From Aricia agestis (lineage: Eukaryota; Arthropoda; Insecta; Lepidoptera; Lycaenidae): a stretch of DNA of 64,000 nt. Position numbers and translations under genes: made by a program. Location of the stretch: contig NC_056428.1 of the NCBI RefSeq assembly GCF_905147365.1, positions 9,206,001 through 9,270,000 on the forward strand. The letters are read 5' to 3'. The notes under the pieces were generated by a model. That model was not told the DNA's origin. It saw only the letters and a list, made by a program, of their open reading frames with translations, and made no database searches. Shown here in pieces: positions 1-9,811 of the stretch. Positions within the stretch are counted from its first letter, which is position 1; each line of letters starts with the position of its first letter.

Positions 1-62
1 GTACAATAGTCATGAATTTCTTCCAAAAATAATATTTATGTTCTAGAACTACTACATAAAAT

Positions 63-123
63 AGGGTTCCTAACTTATATGTAGCCTGGGTCAGGCTGCA
101 GTCTGCACATAAATTAGGAACCC
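63..123. repeat. Imperfect hairpin, about 20-bp arms
   Basis: The left arm at 63-83 begins AGGGTTCCTAA. It pairs with the right arm at 106-123, which ends TTAGGAACCCT, with one or two unpaired bases. It may be a small foldback element or a relic of one. Nothing indicates a function. Confidence 0.5.
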
Positions 124-244
124 TTAGCTTACACCACTTAGCTGTGTCTTTGTTAAATAACTATGTTGATGAAATTATAAGTTAATAACTTATTTTTGGT
201 CATTTATGGACAAATAATAACACTCTCGGTTATTTATACATAAT

Positions 245-250
245 TTTATT
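245..250 (-). terminator. Possible poly(A) signal of the 580-4488 gene
   Basis: An AATAAA hexamer on the minus strand lies about 330 nt past the stop codon at 580. It is the only canonical hexamer I see between there and the window edge. The assignment is by position only. Confidence 0.35.
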
Positions 251-579
251 AAATTCAGATTTAACATAAATAGTTATATTTAATACAAGATACAATACAA
301 TACATTAAAATCAAATGTATTTTAAATATTTACAATTTGTTTCATAAATTATTATTATTATCGTCAGTATATTTTTGGTAAGCCATCATGTCAGATTAGG
401 TTATATTATAATTTGAACACTTGGACCCAGTAGTAATAACAACTAACACAAAGCTAGTTCGTTATATTATATTACAAGCTAGTGACGTAGATCCTTAAAA
501 ACGCATATTATTTTCGTACTAGGTGGAAACAATATCTATGATACTTTTGACAGGACAGCAGTCTTCTGTAAGGAACTTT

Positions 580-3500
580 TTAATTTCCCAGTCGGAGGTC
601 ATGAATAATGTCAGCCTCCTCTTTAATTTCGGTGATAATGGGAGACGCCTTAACAGCGAAATCGTATTGAGATGCAACAGCCTCTGAATTGAGTTGTTGG
701 GGTTCAGCGACAACAGACGGACTCAGAGCGATTTCAGGCTTAGCTGAGGCTGATACTTCAGTAACTTCTTCATCTAATATGGCTGATTTAACCGCGTTAA
801 ACAAAGTCAAGAAAATAGACTGACTAGTTGAAGACTCAGTTGGTGCAACCGATGCAATCACAGAAGAAGATTCCACGATGGCAGGAGCAGTGGAAGAGAT
901 CACAGGAGAGGATTCTACGATGGCAGGAGCAGCAGAATAGATCACAGGAGAGGATTCTACGATGACAGGAGCTGCTGATGAGATCACAGGAGAAGAATCT
1001 ACGATGGCAGTAGCAGCGGAAGAGATCACAGGAGAGGATTCTACGATGACAGGAGCTGCTGATGAGATCACAGGAGAAGAATCTACGATGGCAGGAGCAG
1101 CGGAAGAGATCACAGGAGAGGATTCTACGATGACAGGAGCTGCTGATGAGATCACAGGAGAAGATTCTACGATGGCAGGAGCAGCTGATGCAATTGCAAC
1201 TGGTTTACTATAATAGTTACCGTTGGGCTTGTAGGAGAAAGAAAATCCATGCTTTTTAGTCACAAATGATGGTTGGAAAGCTGGAAATGCTGCTGGAGGG
1301 CTCACTTTAGATTCTTGCTTTACATACAGAGGCACTGCAATGGCTTGGACAGATGCAGCGGCTGCTGGTGCTGACTGAATCGAAACTGGAGACTCGGCAG
1401 CTGAAATTGAAGCAGATTCAAGAGCAACAGATGGTGATTTAATCACAGAGGAGGACTGGGTAATATTTTTAGATGCGGATTCAATAACAACAGGTGCGGC
1501 TTCTTTAGAGATTGATGTGATTATGAGCTGTCCCTTCAAAGCCTCTTTAATTGAAGATTCAATGGCAGCTGCAACCGACTCAACGCTAGCGGGTGCTGTT
1601 TGAGTCGTTGAAAAACTTTCACCGGACTCAATGACAAGGGTGGTGCTTTCATCCGAGAATGATTCAGTAGTTGAAAGTTTTAATTCAGCGTCATCAGTTG
1701 CAATTTCATTAAAGGCTGTAGTCGATTCCAAAAGTTCTGGTTCAGGTGAGGCAGATTCAGTTGCAATGGGTAAAATTGGAGCGATTGGAGCTATCTGTGG
1801 CTGGTAAGCTGGCTTGTTAAAGAAATTGAAACTTGGGAGGGATGAGAACGAGTAAGAATTTTTCTTAATATTGTTAGTATTAGACCAGACATTTGCTACT
1901 GGGAGAACTTGAGGAGCTTTTGATGGTGCACCTGCAACATCATCTTTTAAAGAAAGAGATTCGACAGCAACATAATTTGACGATTCAACAATTGGTGATT
2001 GGGTTGCTAAATCAGACTCTGCAGTAGTGGATGCAAGTTCAAGAACGATTGGAAGTTTTTCTTCTGATTCAATAGTACCATACTCGATACTAAGAGTTGT
2101 TGTTTCGGATAGAGATGATTCAGTGGTGGAAGTCCGGGCATCCTCAGATAAATTTTCAAGGAGAGCTTCAGTGGACTCTGCTGGTTCTGGCGCAGCTGGG
2201 ACAGATTCAATGGCAAGTGGTGAAATTTCAACGTAAGATGAAGAAGATTGAATGGCAGCAGGACTAGACACGATGGAACTGGTTGAAGGGACTGGCAAAA
2301 TGGCTACAGGAGAAGGTGAAGGTACTGCTACTTGTGGCTGATAAAATGGTTGCTTATTAAAATAGCTGAAACTGGGATTGTAAGAGAAAGAGTAACTATT
2401 TTTCTTTGCGTTGTAAGAATTACTCCAAATATTTGCAGCGGGAATCACAGTAGAAACCACAGGCTGTAAGTATTGAGCAGTACTCGGTGTCAATGTGGTG
2501 ACTGCTGGAGTGATCTTTATTTCAGGTTCAGCAACCTCACTGTTAGGCTTATAAGCTAATGATGCCTCTTTGTTATAAACATATCCGCTCGGGCTAAAAG
2601 AGAATGAAAATCCAAGCTTTTTCTTAACAATTGCTGGGGTGGTACTGTAGGAGCTTTCAGAAGAAATAGCTGAGTCGGATTGAATAGCTAAAGTTAAAGG
2701 TTCAGACACCAAAGGTGCGGACGACTCAATAGCTACAGGCTCAACATTCGCAAGTTGCGCCTGAACAGTAGTTAACGCCGGTTCAAAATCATTTTCCAAA
2801 TTGATTACTGATTCAGTTGTGACAAGTGTATTTTCCGTTGTAGATGCATCAGATTCGGTGGATAAATATTCATTAGTTACTTGGTTTTCTTTAATAGTGG
2901 CTCCCTGATTATATAATAGAGCATCAATCGTTTCCACAATGGATTCTGAATTAATTGGAGAATACTCACTTGCATAGTCGGATGTGACAGGACTAGACTC
3001 AGTAGTAGCTTGAGTAGCTTCGATAGTAGTCTGTGCATTCTCCTCGGAAGATGATGCATACTGGATAATTGGCTGACTAATATCAGCTGTAGGAACAACA
3101 TACTCATTAGTTGATGGTACATCTTCTAAAATTGCCGGCTTATTTTCTTCAGGAACCTCGGACGGCACAGAATACCCATATTGGATGATGGGTTGGCTAA
3201 TGTCAAGTGTAGGGACAGCATATTCGATAGTTGATGGAACATCTTCTAAAGTTGCTGGCTTATTTTCCTCGGAAGGTACATTCAGGTTAACTGCATATAC
3301 TTCAGTAGGCCCTGATTGCTGATATTGGATGATGGGTTGGCTAATATCAAGTGTAGGAACAACATACTCATTAGTAAAGGCAAGAGCTTCAGTCGTTGAT
3401 TGTAGAGTTTCAGTGGCTAAAGGGGCAGGTGCATCGGTAGCTTTTTCTGAGTCAACAATTACGGGCTGCAGAGTAGCTTTTAACTCTTCTGTCGGTTGTA

Positions 3501-4488
3501 TGGCTTGAATAACAATAGGCTGTGGTTTGTTTTCGGAGACAGTCGCTACAGATAGTTGAGCCGGTGGGTTTAATTGGATTGTATTTCTGTTAAAGACATT
3601 TGAGCTTGGATTATACGAAAATGAGAACCCATGTTTCTTCTTGGTGACAACAGGTGTAATTATTTCACTTTTGATTTCAGAAATAGACTGAGTTTCAACA
3701 ATCGGTTTAGGTTCATCTACCAGTATTGGTTTAGCTTCAATAAGAGGTTTCTCAGTGATGATTGATGTTTCGATGACATATGATGTTTTATTCAATTTTT
3801 CACTGGATTCTTGAACTTCTATTTTCTTCAAACTTTCCTCAGACTTTATTTCGGACGAAATAATTAACTGAGATTGTTCAGAATCTTTCAGTAGCGATCC
3901 TGTGCTTAGTTTAGTTTCGGGTAGGCTTTGAACTGATACAGTTTCGATAACGGCTGGCTTGACTTCTTCTAGAACTGGAGAAGATTCACTTGAGATTGAT
4001 TTGAGACTTGCCTCGGTACCGCTGCTGCTTTCAACGATGGTCTTAGTAATTTTGATTTCTGGCGTAATTGTTTCAGTGGGTTTGATTTCTTCTTTTGTTA
4101 CGACAATCGGTGTGGACTTCTTTCCAAAGTGAAAAGCTCCAAATCCAGCTGGTACTTTTGGTACTACCGGTGTAGACTCCACAATGATAGTCTTCTGTTC
4201 AACCTCGGGTTGAACGGCCGCCGCTGGGGTTGAGGCGACTGCGCTACCGAATGAAAATTTAGCTTTACCCTGCCATGGTGAAAGTGTAGAAGCTTCATAT
4301 TTGAGCGGCCTGATCGTTGACTGGTACCAACGGGACGATGAGTATACATTTCTGCCAGGATTGTAAGAGTTATAGTATTTGTTCGATTGCCATGGCACGT
4401 ACTGTCCAGGACGAACGTATCTCTTATCGACTGGAGGAGCACTTAGAACAACCGCTATTACCGCACTTAGCACCAACAATGCCTTCAT
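580..4488 (-). CDS. Secreted low-complexity repeat protein (cuticle/matrix-like)
   Basis: This is a single-exon frame of 1302 residues. I chose the ATG at 4488: it opens a clean signal peptide (MKALLVLSAVIAVVLSA), while extending to 4515 would need a TTG start. After the signal the mature protein begins with a Tyr/Pro/Arg-rich stretch containing a KR pair. It is then almost entirely Ser, Thr, Glu, Val, Pro and Ala. Five spaced copies of a KK-x2-[FY]SFS-x2-P box followed by aromatic-N/K lie near 3604-3642, 2585-2623, 2373-2406, 1835-1866 and 1226-1262. There are also three copies of a DISQPIIQY box and eight tandem 14-residue units near the C-terminus. I see no cysteines that would suggest a globular fold and no Rebers-Riddiford chitin-binding motif. 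It resembles unclassified cuticular or extracellular matrix proteins; a silk or mucin-like role is also possible. The family is not recognised. Confidence 0.85.
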   Translation of the reverse strand: MKALLVLSAVIAVVLSAPPVDKRYVRPGQYVPWQSNKYYNSYNPGRNVYSSSRWYQSTIRPLKYEASTLSPWQGKAKFSFGSAVASTPAAAVQPEVEQKTIIVESTPVVPKVPAGFGAFHFGKKSTPIVVTKEEIKPTETITPEIKITKTIVESSSGTEASLKSISSESSPVLEEVKPAVIETVSVQSLPETKLSTGSLLKDSEQSQLIISSEIKSEESLKKIEVQESSEKLNKTSYVIETSIITEKPLIEAKPILVDEPKPIVETQSISEIKSEIITPVVTKKKHGFSFSYNPSSNVFNRNTIQLNPPAQLSVATVSENKPQPIVIQAIQPTEELKATLQPVIVDSEKATDAPAPLATETLQSTTEALAFTNEYVVPTLDISQPIIQYQQSGPTEVYAVNLNVPSEENKPATLEDVPSTIEYAVPTLDISQPIIQYGYSVPSEVPEENKPAILEDVPSTNEYVVPTADISQPIIQYASSSEENAQTTIEATQATTESSPVTSDYASEYSPINSESIVETIDALLYNQGATIKENQVTNEYLSTESDASTTENTLVTTESVINLENDFEPALTTVQAQLANVEPVAIESSAPLVSEPLTLAIQSDSAISSESSYSTTPAIVKKKLGFSFSFSPSGYVYNKEASLAYKPNSEVAEPEIKITPAVTTLTPSTAQYLQPVVSTVIPAANIWSNSYNAKKNSYSFSYNPSFSYFNKQPFYQPQVAVPSPSPVAILPVPSTSSIVSSPAAIQSSSSYVEISPLAIESVPAAPEPAESTEALLENLSEDARTSTTESSLSETTTLSIEYGTIESEEKLPIVLELASTTAESDLATQSPIVESSNYVAVESLSLKDDVAGAPSKAPQVLPVANVWSNTNNIKKNSYSFSSLPSFNFFNKPAYQPQIAPIAPILPIATESASPEPELLESTTAFNEIATDDAELKLSTTESFSDESTTLVIESGESFSTTQTAPASVESVAAAIESSIKEALKGQLIITSISKEAAPVVIESASKNITQSSSVIKSPSVALESASISAAESPVSIQSAPAAAASVQAIAVPLYVKQESKVSPPAAFPAFQPSFVTKKHGFSFSYKPNGNYYSKPVAIASAAPAIVESSPVISSAAPVIVESSPVISSAAPAIVDSSPVISSAAPVIVESSPVISSAATAIVDSSPVISSAAPVIVESSPVIYSAAPAIVESSPVISSTAPAIVESSSVIASVAPTESSTSQSIFLTLFNAVKSAILDEEVTEVSASAKPEIALSPSVVAEPQQLNSEAVASQYDFAVKASPIITEIKEEADIIHDLRLGN
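851..1186 (-). repeat. Tandem 42-bp (14-residue) coding repeat, 8 copies
   Basis: Eight contiguous 42-bp units encode variants of SAAP-[AV]-IV-[ED]-SSPVIS. Neighbouring units alternate Ala/Val and Glu/Asp, so an 84-bp higher-order period is visible. The outermost units have drifted (STAP..., SVAP...). The array sits in the C-terminal part of the secreted protein and stays in frame throughout, so copy number can change without breaking the gene. Confidence 0.9.
3059..3350 (-). repeat. Imperfect internal duplication encoding DISQPIIQY boxes
   Basis: Three related segments of about 120-150 bp each encode EY-[VA]-VPT-x-DISQPIIQY, followed by an acidic Ser/Glu stretch with ENKPA-x-LEDVPST. They lie within the secreted repeat protein and show that it grew by segmental duplication. 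Confidence 0.8.
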
Positions 4489-4570
4489 CTTGATAAAGGC
4501 TTTGGAACGGTGCAACCGAGGACCACGTCTGCCGGACTAAATCGAATGATGCTCCCGATATGAGCTGCTC

Positions 4571-4580
4571 TCTTTTTATA
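4571..4580 (-). promoter_or_regulatory. TATA box of the secreted repeat protein gene
   Basis: TATAAAAAGA on the minus strand lies 83-92 nt upstream of the ATG at 4488. Transcription would start about 30 nt downstream, near 4545. A strong TATA box suits a highly expressed, tissue- or stage-restricted structural protein. The position is seen; the function is inferred. Confidence 0.6.
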
Positions 4581-4764
4581 GATATCTTAATTAATTCATA
4601 TCGATATTTTTTAAATAGATCTAATTTGACATATAAAAATTCAAATGCGGCTGTCCTTGAAGAAGTCACGAAAATTAGCGAGTAAAATGTCGTGATATTA
4701 AATGCCGGTTTGTTGAGCAAATTAAAAACTTAAGGAAATGTATTTTCTTTTAAATAATTAATAT

Positions 4765-5280
4765 TACTAGAGATCGCCCAATGCAATGGTCGAAATTCAG
4801 CCTTTATGTTCAAATTTTACCTCTGACAGGAGCTTAATACCCACAGAATAAGGGTCGCAAACTCTCAGAGCTTAGGGAACACTCAGGAGCGTTGGAAACG
4901 AACGGAAGGGTCTAGTGATTTGTGCGGCCTTATCACGAATTATCTTCTTCTTTTTGCTCCCCATTTAAAGTACTGACTATTTCAGATTTAATAAAAAAAC
5001 AACAATTCATTTTTAATTTGCAAACAGACTTCAACCATAAACAAAAAAATATAATTAGTATGTATACTGTATAGGCTTGTCATTCAAAAAGATGGTAGTG
5101 TGCACATTGTAGTGTGTGTGATGTTTTATTTGTTAATAAAATGTATAATAAAAGCATAATTTCAAAATAATATTAGCTCGATGCACTCTTTCACCACGTC
5201 TACGTTTCCCCATTTTTCGTCAAAAGGGATTCAAAGTTTTTCGCTCGCGTATTAAAAAGGAACTATGGATGCTCCTTCAA
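4765..5280 (+). repeat. Dispersed repeat family R1, copy 1
   Basis: This block matches 12125-12600 in order and orientation. Shared landmarks are ACTAGAGATCG, CAGACTTCAACCATAAA, a GTGTGTG-rich stretch before TTTTATTTGTTA, and TAGCTCGATGCACTC followed by ACGTTTCCCC. The two copies differ by many indels, so they are old. It is probably the non-coding tail of a LINE or SINE; the class is not certain. Confidence 0.65.
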
Positions 5281-5944
5281 GCAATGCAAAGCGACGTGAT
5301 GGTTCTTAAATCCTAAACTTGTCCTTTTCTATTATTATTCGCCATTTGTTTGAGGGACCAGTATTTTGATTATATCAGTAGGTCTAAGATACATACGAGT
5401 ATGCATGAAAAAAATGAGAAATTAATAGGAAATAACACAAAACTTAAAAATTTGTGACCTTTTAAAAAAAACAAGCTAAGTGAAATAAATCATATAATTT
5501 GAGAAAACGTGCTACTGATTAAAAGTCATACAAACATGTTTTATTTTCAATTAATTATTATTCATGAATGTCATTATCATCCTTATTGAAGAGTGTTGAG
5601 ATATTTAAGTAAATGTTTGCAACGTAGTTACAAAAGAAGTTTAAAAAAAAAAAACGGCGAAACATTTTATAATTTTGTCTAACGAAGAACACTGAAACTT
5701 TTCCTATTTTTCCGAAATATTCAATTCAACAAACAGCTGAAACTTAACAATGTCACGTTTAAAATTATGAAAGACATCGTGTTTATTATACACCTACTCA
5801 ATAGGGCACTTAGTTTGAGCTATTTGTGTATAAATTATTATTAAACTCAAACTAATAATTCAATATTTTACATACGTGATTTATTTAATTCCTGTTACAT
5901 TTCTGTCATAGAAAATCTCATTACATATAAATATAAATGTCGAT

Positions 5945-6180
5945 CTATACTTATAAAATAACATGTCCTGACTGACTGCATGATTCATCATCGCAGAGCA
6001 AAAACTGTTAAAATTACAGCCACAAAATTTGGTGAGGAGGGTTGTTTTATTAAGTAGAAACCCTCTAAGGACGGAATTTTGGAAATTTAACCCCGAAGAG
6101 GGTGAAATGGGGGTTTTTTAATTTTCTTCCCTACAATTTTGCCATTTGACTTTTTTCATAGGAACATTAGTTTTGCCAGA
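5945..6180 (+). repeat. Dispersed repeat family R2, copy 1
   Basis: The block starts at a TGACTGACTG stretch and ends in the GAAACCC..GGGTGAAATGGGGG style that also appears at 31350-31630. I know this kind of sequence as a common lepidopteran interspersed repeat. No coding frame is present. Confidence 0.55.
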
Positions 6181-6633
6181 AATCAAGATAAACCGTTTTT
6201 CCCCCTTAAAACCTCCCCCCACACTTTTCCCAAACTCAGATCGCCCGTAAATTATTTTTTCCTTTAATTTTTATAATATCCTCCTCATTTTCTAATGGGT
6301 TTCATGCCACTGTAATTTTTTTTCATTTTTCATTATTTTTGAAGGTATCGGTCCTAGTCTATAGGTTCGTCAACTGCCTAGGAATCAATTTAATCGATGG
6401 TAGACAGAACAGCTTAAGTTTAAAATATGAACTTAATAGGTGTAGCTTTTTCATAAATTCCTATTATTCTGAACGGATAATTGATTGATATTGTATTAGA
6501 TTGAAAGAGCTCCAGTTGAGGATGGGAACCACCCCGGCTTAGTCAACCCGGCGCCGAGGGAACGCAGCACTCTGCCGAAGCGTCGCGTTGCCTTTGGTGG
6601 AAGTCTACCTAAAAAGGGACCGTCGTTTTCACA
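6181..6633. other. Unassigned spacer
   Basis: AT-rich sequence with poly-T/poly-C tracts and a short GC-rich patch near 6525-6600. No gene, RNA or repeat boundary could be supported. Confidence 0.4.
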
Positions 6634-6635
6634 TA

Positions 6636-6893
6636 CAGTGTGTAACAAAACTGAGTGATAATACTTAATGATGTGTAAGTGTTCCTTATAGAGAGTTCAC
6701 TGTGAAAGTAGCAGCGCTGAGAAACCAATTTTTTTTTTACTTTTGTATGGAGAAACTCGTGACGCTGCAGAATTTGCCTATACAAAAGTGAAAACTCAAA
6801 TTGGTGTTTCGGTACTGCTACTTTCACAGTGAACTCTCTACAAAGAATACTTACACATCCTAAAGTGTTATCACTTAGTTTTGTTACACCCTG
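6636..6893. mobile_element. MITE with about 110-bp terminal inverted repeats, TA target
   Basis: The ends read CAGTGTGTAACAAAAC and, inverted, CAGGGTGTAACAAAAC. The arms stay paired for about 110 bp inward, and TA flanks both ends (6634-6635 and 6894-6895). A TA target and this length fit a Tc1/mariner-type MITE. A half copy of the same family lies at 15466-15551. Confidence 0.8.
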
Positions 6894-7172
6894 TATATCG
6901 ACAGCATTTTTAACAAACATGATTCTAAATTCTGACCATGACATTGGTTTCGATACAAATATGATAGCGAAAAAGTGACAACTGAGGACAACTCCCGCGC
7001 ATGTCTCTCGTACCACTCGACCCAGAATAGTTCTCCAGCTTGAAATGACGTATACTTGTAAGGAAGTCGAATTAAGCATATTTTGTACCCGTAATAAATG
7101 TACGACCCCACCGTACGACCTATTTCTTGTAATTCCATGTTAAAAATATAATATGCATAGAGAGACAAACAA

Positions 7173-7577
7173 CGGGTTACATTCAGGAGTGCTGACAGAA
7201 ATAAGACTCTCACTAGAGCATATAAGATCCTACGGTCAGAAGCTACTTCCAACATAAGAACTCAAATATATACAGGATACAGGCCATGGCGGTGTAAAGA
7301 GTTATCTTCATCGATTCAAAATAACAGATAACCCTTTTTGCTCTTGCGACGGAGAAACGCCACAAACAATAATCCATATTATATCATACTTACAGAATGT
7401 CAACGATTTGCCAAGAAACGATTTGACTGTGAACAAAGACTTGGGCTAGAAATAAGTCAAGAAAACATTAGACTGATTCTAGATATTGATAAAACGAGAA
7501 GATTATTCATGGAGTACTCTGAGGGGGTATATAGAGCAATAGCGAAGGAAAATGGCCCCAGGTTAGTCCAAAAATAA
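7173..7577 (+). pseudogene. Decayed non-LTR retrotransposon (LINE) C-terminal fragment
   Basis: Pieces in different frames reproduce the end of a LINE ORF2. One gives TLTRAYKILRSEATS. Another gives GHGGVKSYLHRF, then a CxC followed by H, as in the C-terminal zinc knuckle. The last is CQRFAKKRFDCEQRLGLEIS and onward to a stop at 7577. At least two frameshifts separate them, so nothing functional remains. The order matches R1/Jockey-like LINE tails I know. No intact RT core is present nearby. Confidence 0.75.
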
Positions 7578-7845
7578 TAATAATAATAAAGGTGGAAAAG
7601 AAGAAAGAGGAAAAGAAAAAAAAGGCACTAAACTGGATTAAAATAAATATTATATATAAGAAATAAAACAATATAAAGTAAAAATGGTGCTGCAATTTTA
7701 TAGCAGCAGGAATAAAAGAAAAAAAAGACAGAAATAAGAAAAGAAAGAGAAGCAGCCACACATCGCTGTGCGATAGAATGATAGGAAGGCCTATTACTTC
7801 CTCTCCTACGCTGCCCCTGAGGTTTTTCACTTCTCCTTATGAATC

Positions 7846-7911
7846 TTGGGATAGGAATATTGTCAGGACACGTGACCTGATTCACGTGTCCTGACAATAT
7901 TCCTATCCCAA
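7846..7911. repeat. Perfect hairpin, 30-bp arms, 6-nt loop
   Basis: The left arm 7846-7875 and the right arm 7882-7911 are exact reverse complements around the loop CCTGAT. The arms contain GTCAGGACACGTGA. No mismatch is visible, so it is either young or kept by gene conversion. Confidence 0.9.
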
Positions 7912-8380
7912 TCATAATATGCACTATGCTGTTAAAAAGTTATCACTTCTAAAAATATTTTTAAAAAATGTTTTATAGTATCAACGTAAACAAAAATGTA
8001 GCTGTACACAATAGTAGCGCAATAGAACACGCATATCACGCAAGTTATAATATTATTATAAAATAAGATGTCCTAACTTATGGTACGTCTACGTTTCAGC
8101 AGTCTCATATTATAATGATAATCTCGCGTCTGCAGTACGAGTTCTGTACAGGAAGTTCAGCCTTCACCTTGACTTCAAACACCGAGTCGAAGAAATGGAC
8201 CATTTATTATTTAATTATACGCGATCTCACATTTCAATACAACCTGTTTCATAAGCGGATGCAAATAACTAATTAGATATGAATAATAAGAATTGAATTC
8301 TACTAATTATCACGACACACGATCATGATTGTTCTCGAAATTATTTGCAGTGGCAGCCTTACCCATTGCGAGGCCAGTCA

Positions 8381-8418
8381 TGTCGGCGACGGTGGCCGTC
8401 CGTCCACCGTCGCCGACA
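8381..8418. repeat. GC-rich hairpin, 15-bp arms
   Basis: TGTCGGCGACGGTGG at 8381-8395 pairs exactly with 8404-8418 across an 8-nt loop. It borders the GC-rich foldback element at 8457-8648 and may belong to it. Confidence 0.8.
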
Positions 8419-8456
8419 CCGGGACCTCACCGCCAAAAATTCAAATAAAATGCCAC

Positions 8457-8648
8457 TAAAGGAGTGAGCACACTGAGACGGGCCGTGCCGGAGCTCATCA
8501 CATAAATCCGCCTCCATACAATTTGTATGGAAGCGGAAATCCGCTGCGCCCCGACACAGTGTGCGATACGCGCACTGTGTCACATTTTTGCGATGAGCCC
8601 TGGCACGCTGAGCCCCAGCACACTGAGAAGGGTGTGCTCACTCCTTTA
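8457..8648. mobile_element. GC-rich foldback element (MITE-like)
   Basis: The terminal inverted repeat TAAAGGAGTGAGCACAC is at both ends. Interrupted inner inverted segments include GAGCTCATC/GATGAGC and CCATACAAATTGTATGG at the centre. It is richer in GC than its surroundings. No target duplication longer than about 2 bp is clear. Confidence 0.65.
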
Positions 8649-8711
8649 TGCTGCGCGACGCGAGGCCCCTGCAAGAGTGAGGCCCCGGGTGATTGCCCTG
8701 TTCGCGACCTC

Positions 8712-8720
8712 TATATATAA
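8712..8720 (+). promoter_or_regulatory. Orphan TATA-like box in a GC-rich patch
   Basis: TATATATAA is followed about 30-35 nt downstream by an initiator-like CAGTCA (near 8749). No gene begins after it, so it may be the core promoter of a decayed transposon or LTR. Low confidence. Confidence 0.25.
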
Positions 8721-9239
8721 GAGTCACCGCAGCGGCGCAGCCGCAGCAGTCACCCGTCGAAATACGTTTTATTTTTTTTTGGATCTCGACGGGGAACCGA
8801 GCTATGATGAAAAAACTGAAATTTAACCCTTTTTTCGTGATGGCGGAAAACCCACAAGGTTATCTTGGTCGACAATTTGAACTTAAGCTTTTCTAGCCAT
8901 CCCCCCGAAGTTAATATCCAAAATTTGGCTTTCTCGGTTCATTTGCATTTCCAAATGTGTATATTAACTGGAGTAATTGGTATACTATGCGATTTAGTTG
9001 GCCAACTTTAAATTGTGAATGTCATTAGGGTCGATTTATATTCGTCCGCGCGAACGAGCGGTTTGGCCGCTACACTACGTGATCACAAGCGATTGTCTGT
9101 AGACTGTAACGAATTATTTAAATAGCGGCTCTGTCGTTATTTACATACAATTGATTTTAATGTCGCGGTGCACCGAAACTCGTCTATTTCGCGGAAATGG
9201 AATATTTTTCGCAACTAAAACTTCTAGGTCCCCTCTCGC

Positions 9240-9360
9240 CCCTTGAAGTATCTCCATAACAAATTTCACCCAAAATGGATACAGTCGTTTAAATTAGATA
9301 TTGTTATAACATACAGACAGACAGAGGACAGACACACTTTCGTATTTATAATATTAGTGA
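9240..9360 (+). repeat. Lepidopteran interspersed repeat tail (family R3 fragment)
   Basis: It contains GTATCTCCATAACAAATTTC and ACAGACAGACAG, then ACACTTTCGTATTTATAATATTAG. This matches the ends of copies at 11770-11880, 20108-20345 and 20640-20790. Confidence 0.6.
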
Positions 9361-9427
9361 AGGTTGTTACTTGATAGACACCATCATGAATATTCGTAAA
9401 ATATAATAAAATTTTATTATAGTTTAA

Positions 9428-9811
9428 GGGGGCGACTAACCCTAAAGTGTTGATTTTATAATTCATTTTTATACTTATTATATTTCCAAGAATTCGATCT
9501 GAGCAAAAACACGATATCTTAAAATTTTCTCGATAGAAAAAAATCACAAATATGTATCTAATTTTCTCGAATTTTTCATATATTGCCATAACCGTGCATT
9601 AAACTAAGGTAATATTTTAACACATTGTATAAAATTCTATCATTGAGAGATCGACCTAGCAGATTTTTAAAATGTTGTATATTTTCGAGTTATTGAGAAA
9701 AAACTAATTTGGCGATGAATCCGCGTCGTTCTTTTTCACCTGGCATATGAAAGACGGGCGTGGGTGTAAAGAGAGAAGGACGATGTTTGATTTTTGGGGT
9801 TAGTCGCCCTC
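9428..9811. mobile_element. MITE with TTAA target duplication (piggyBac-type)
   Basis: The element is flanked by TTAA on both sides (9424-9427 and 9812-9815). Its ends are inverted: GGGGGCGACTAACCC on the left and the reverse complement of GAGGGCGACTAACCCC on the right. A TTAA target is the signature of piggyBac-like transposition. No transposase frame is inside, so it is non-autonomous. Confidence 0.75.

Larger units (their letters stand above)
1..579. other. Gene-free left edge
   Basis: This is AT-rich sequence downstream of the minus-strand gene that ends at 580. Apart from a hairpin at 63-123 and a possible poly(A) signal at 245-250, I see no coding frame, RNA gene or recognisable repeat. 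Confidence 0.5.

Noticed and set aside
962..1213. Plus-strand frame across the 42-bp array
   Set aside because: It is the antisense reading of the tandem array in the secreted protein.
4488..4515. Extended start of the secreted protein at 4515
   Set aside because: The codon is TTG; the ATG at 4488 directly begins a signal peptide.
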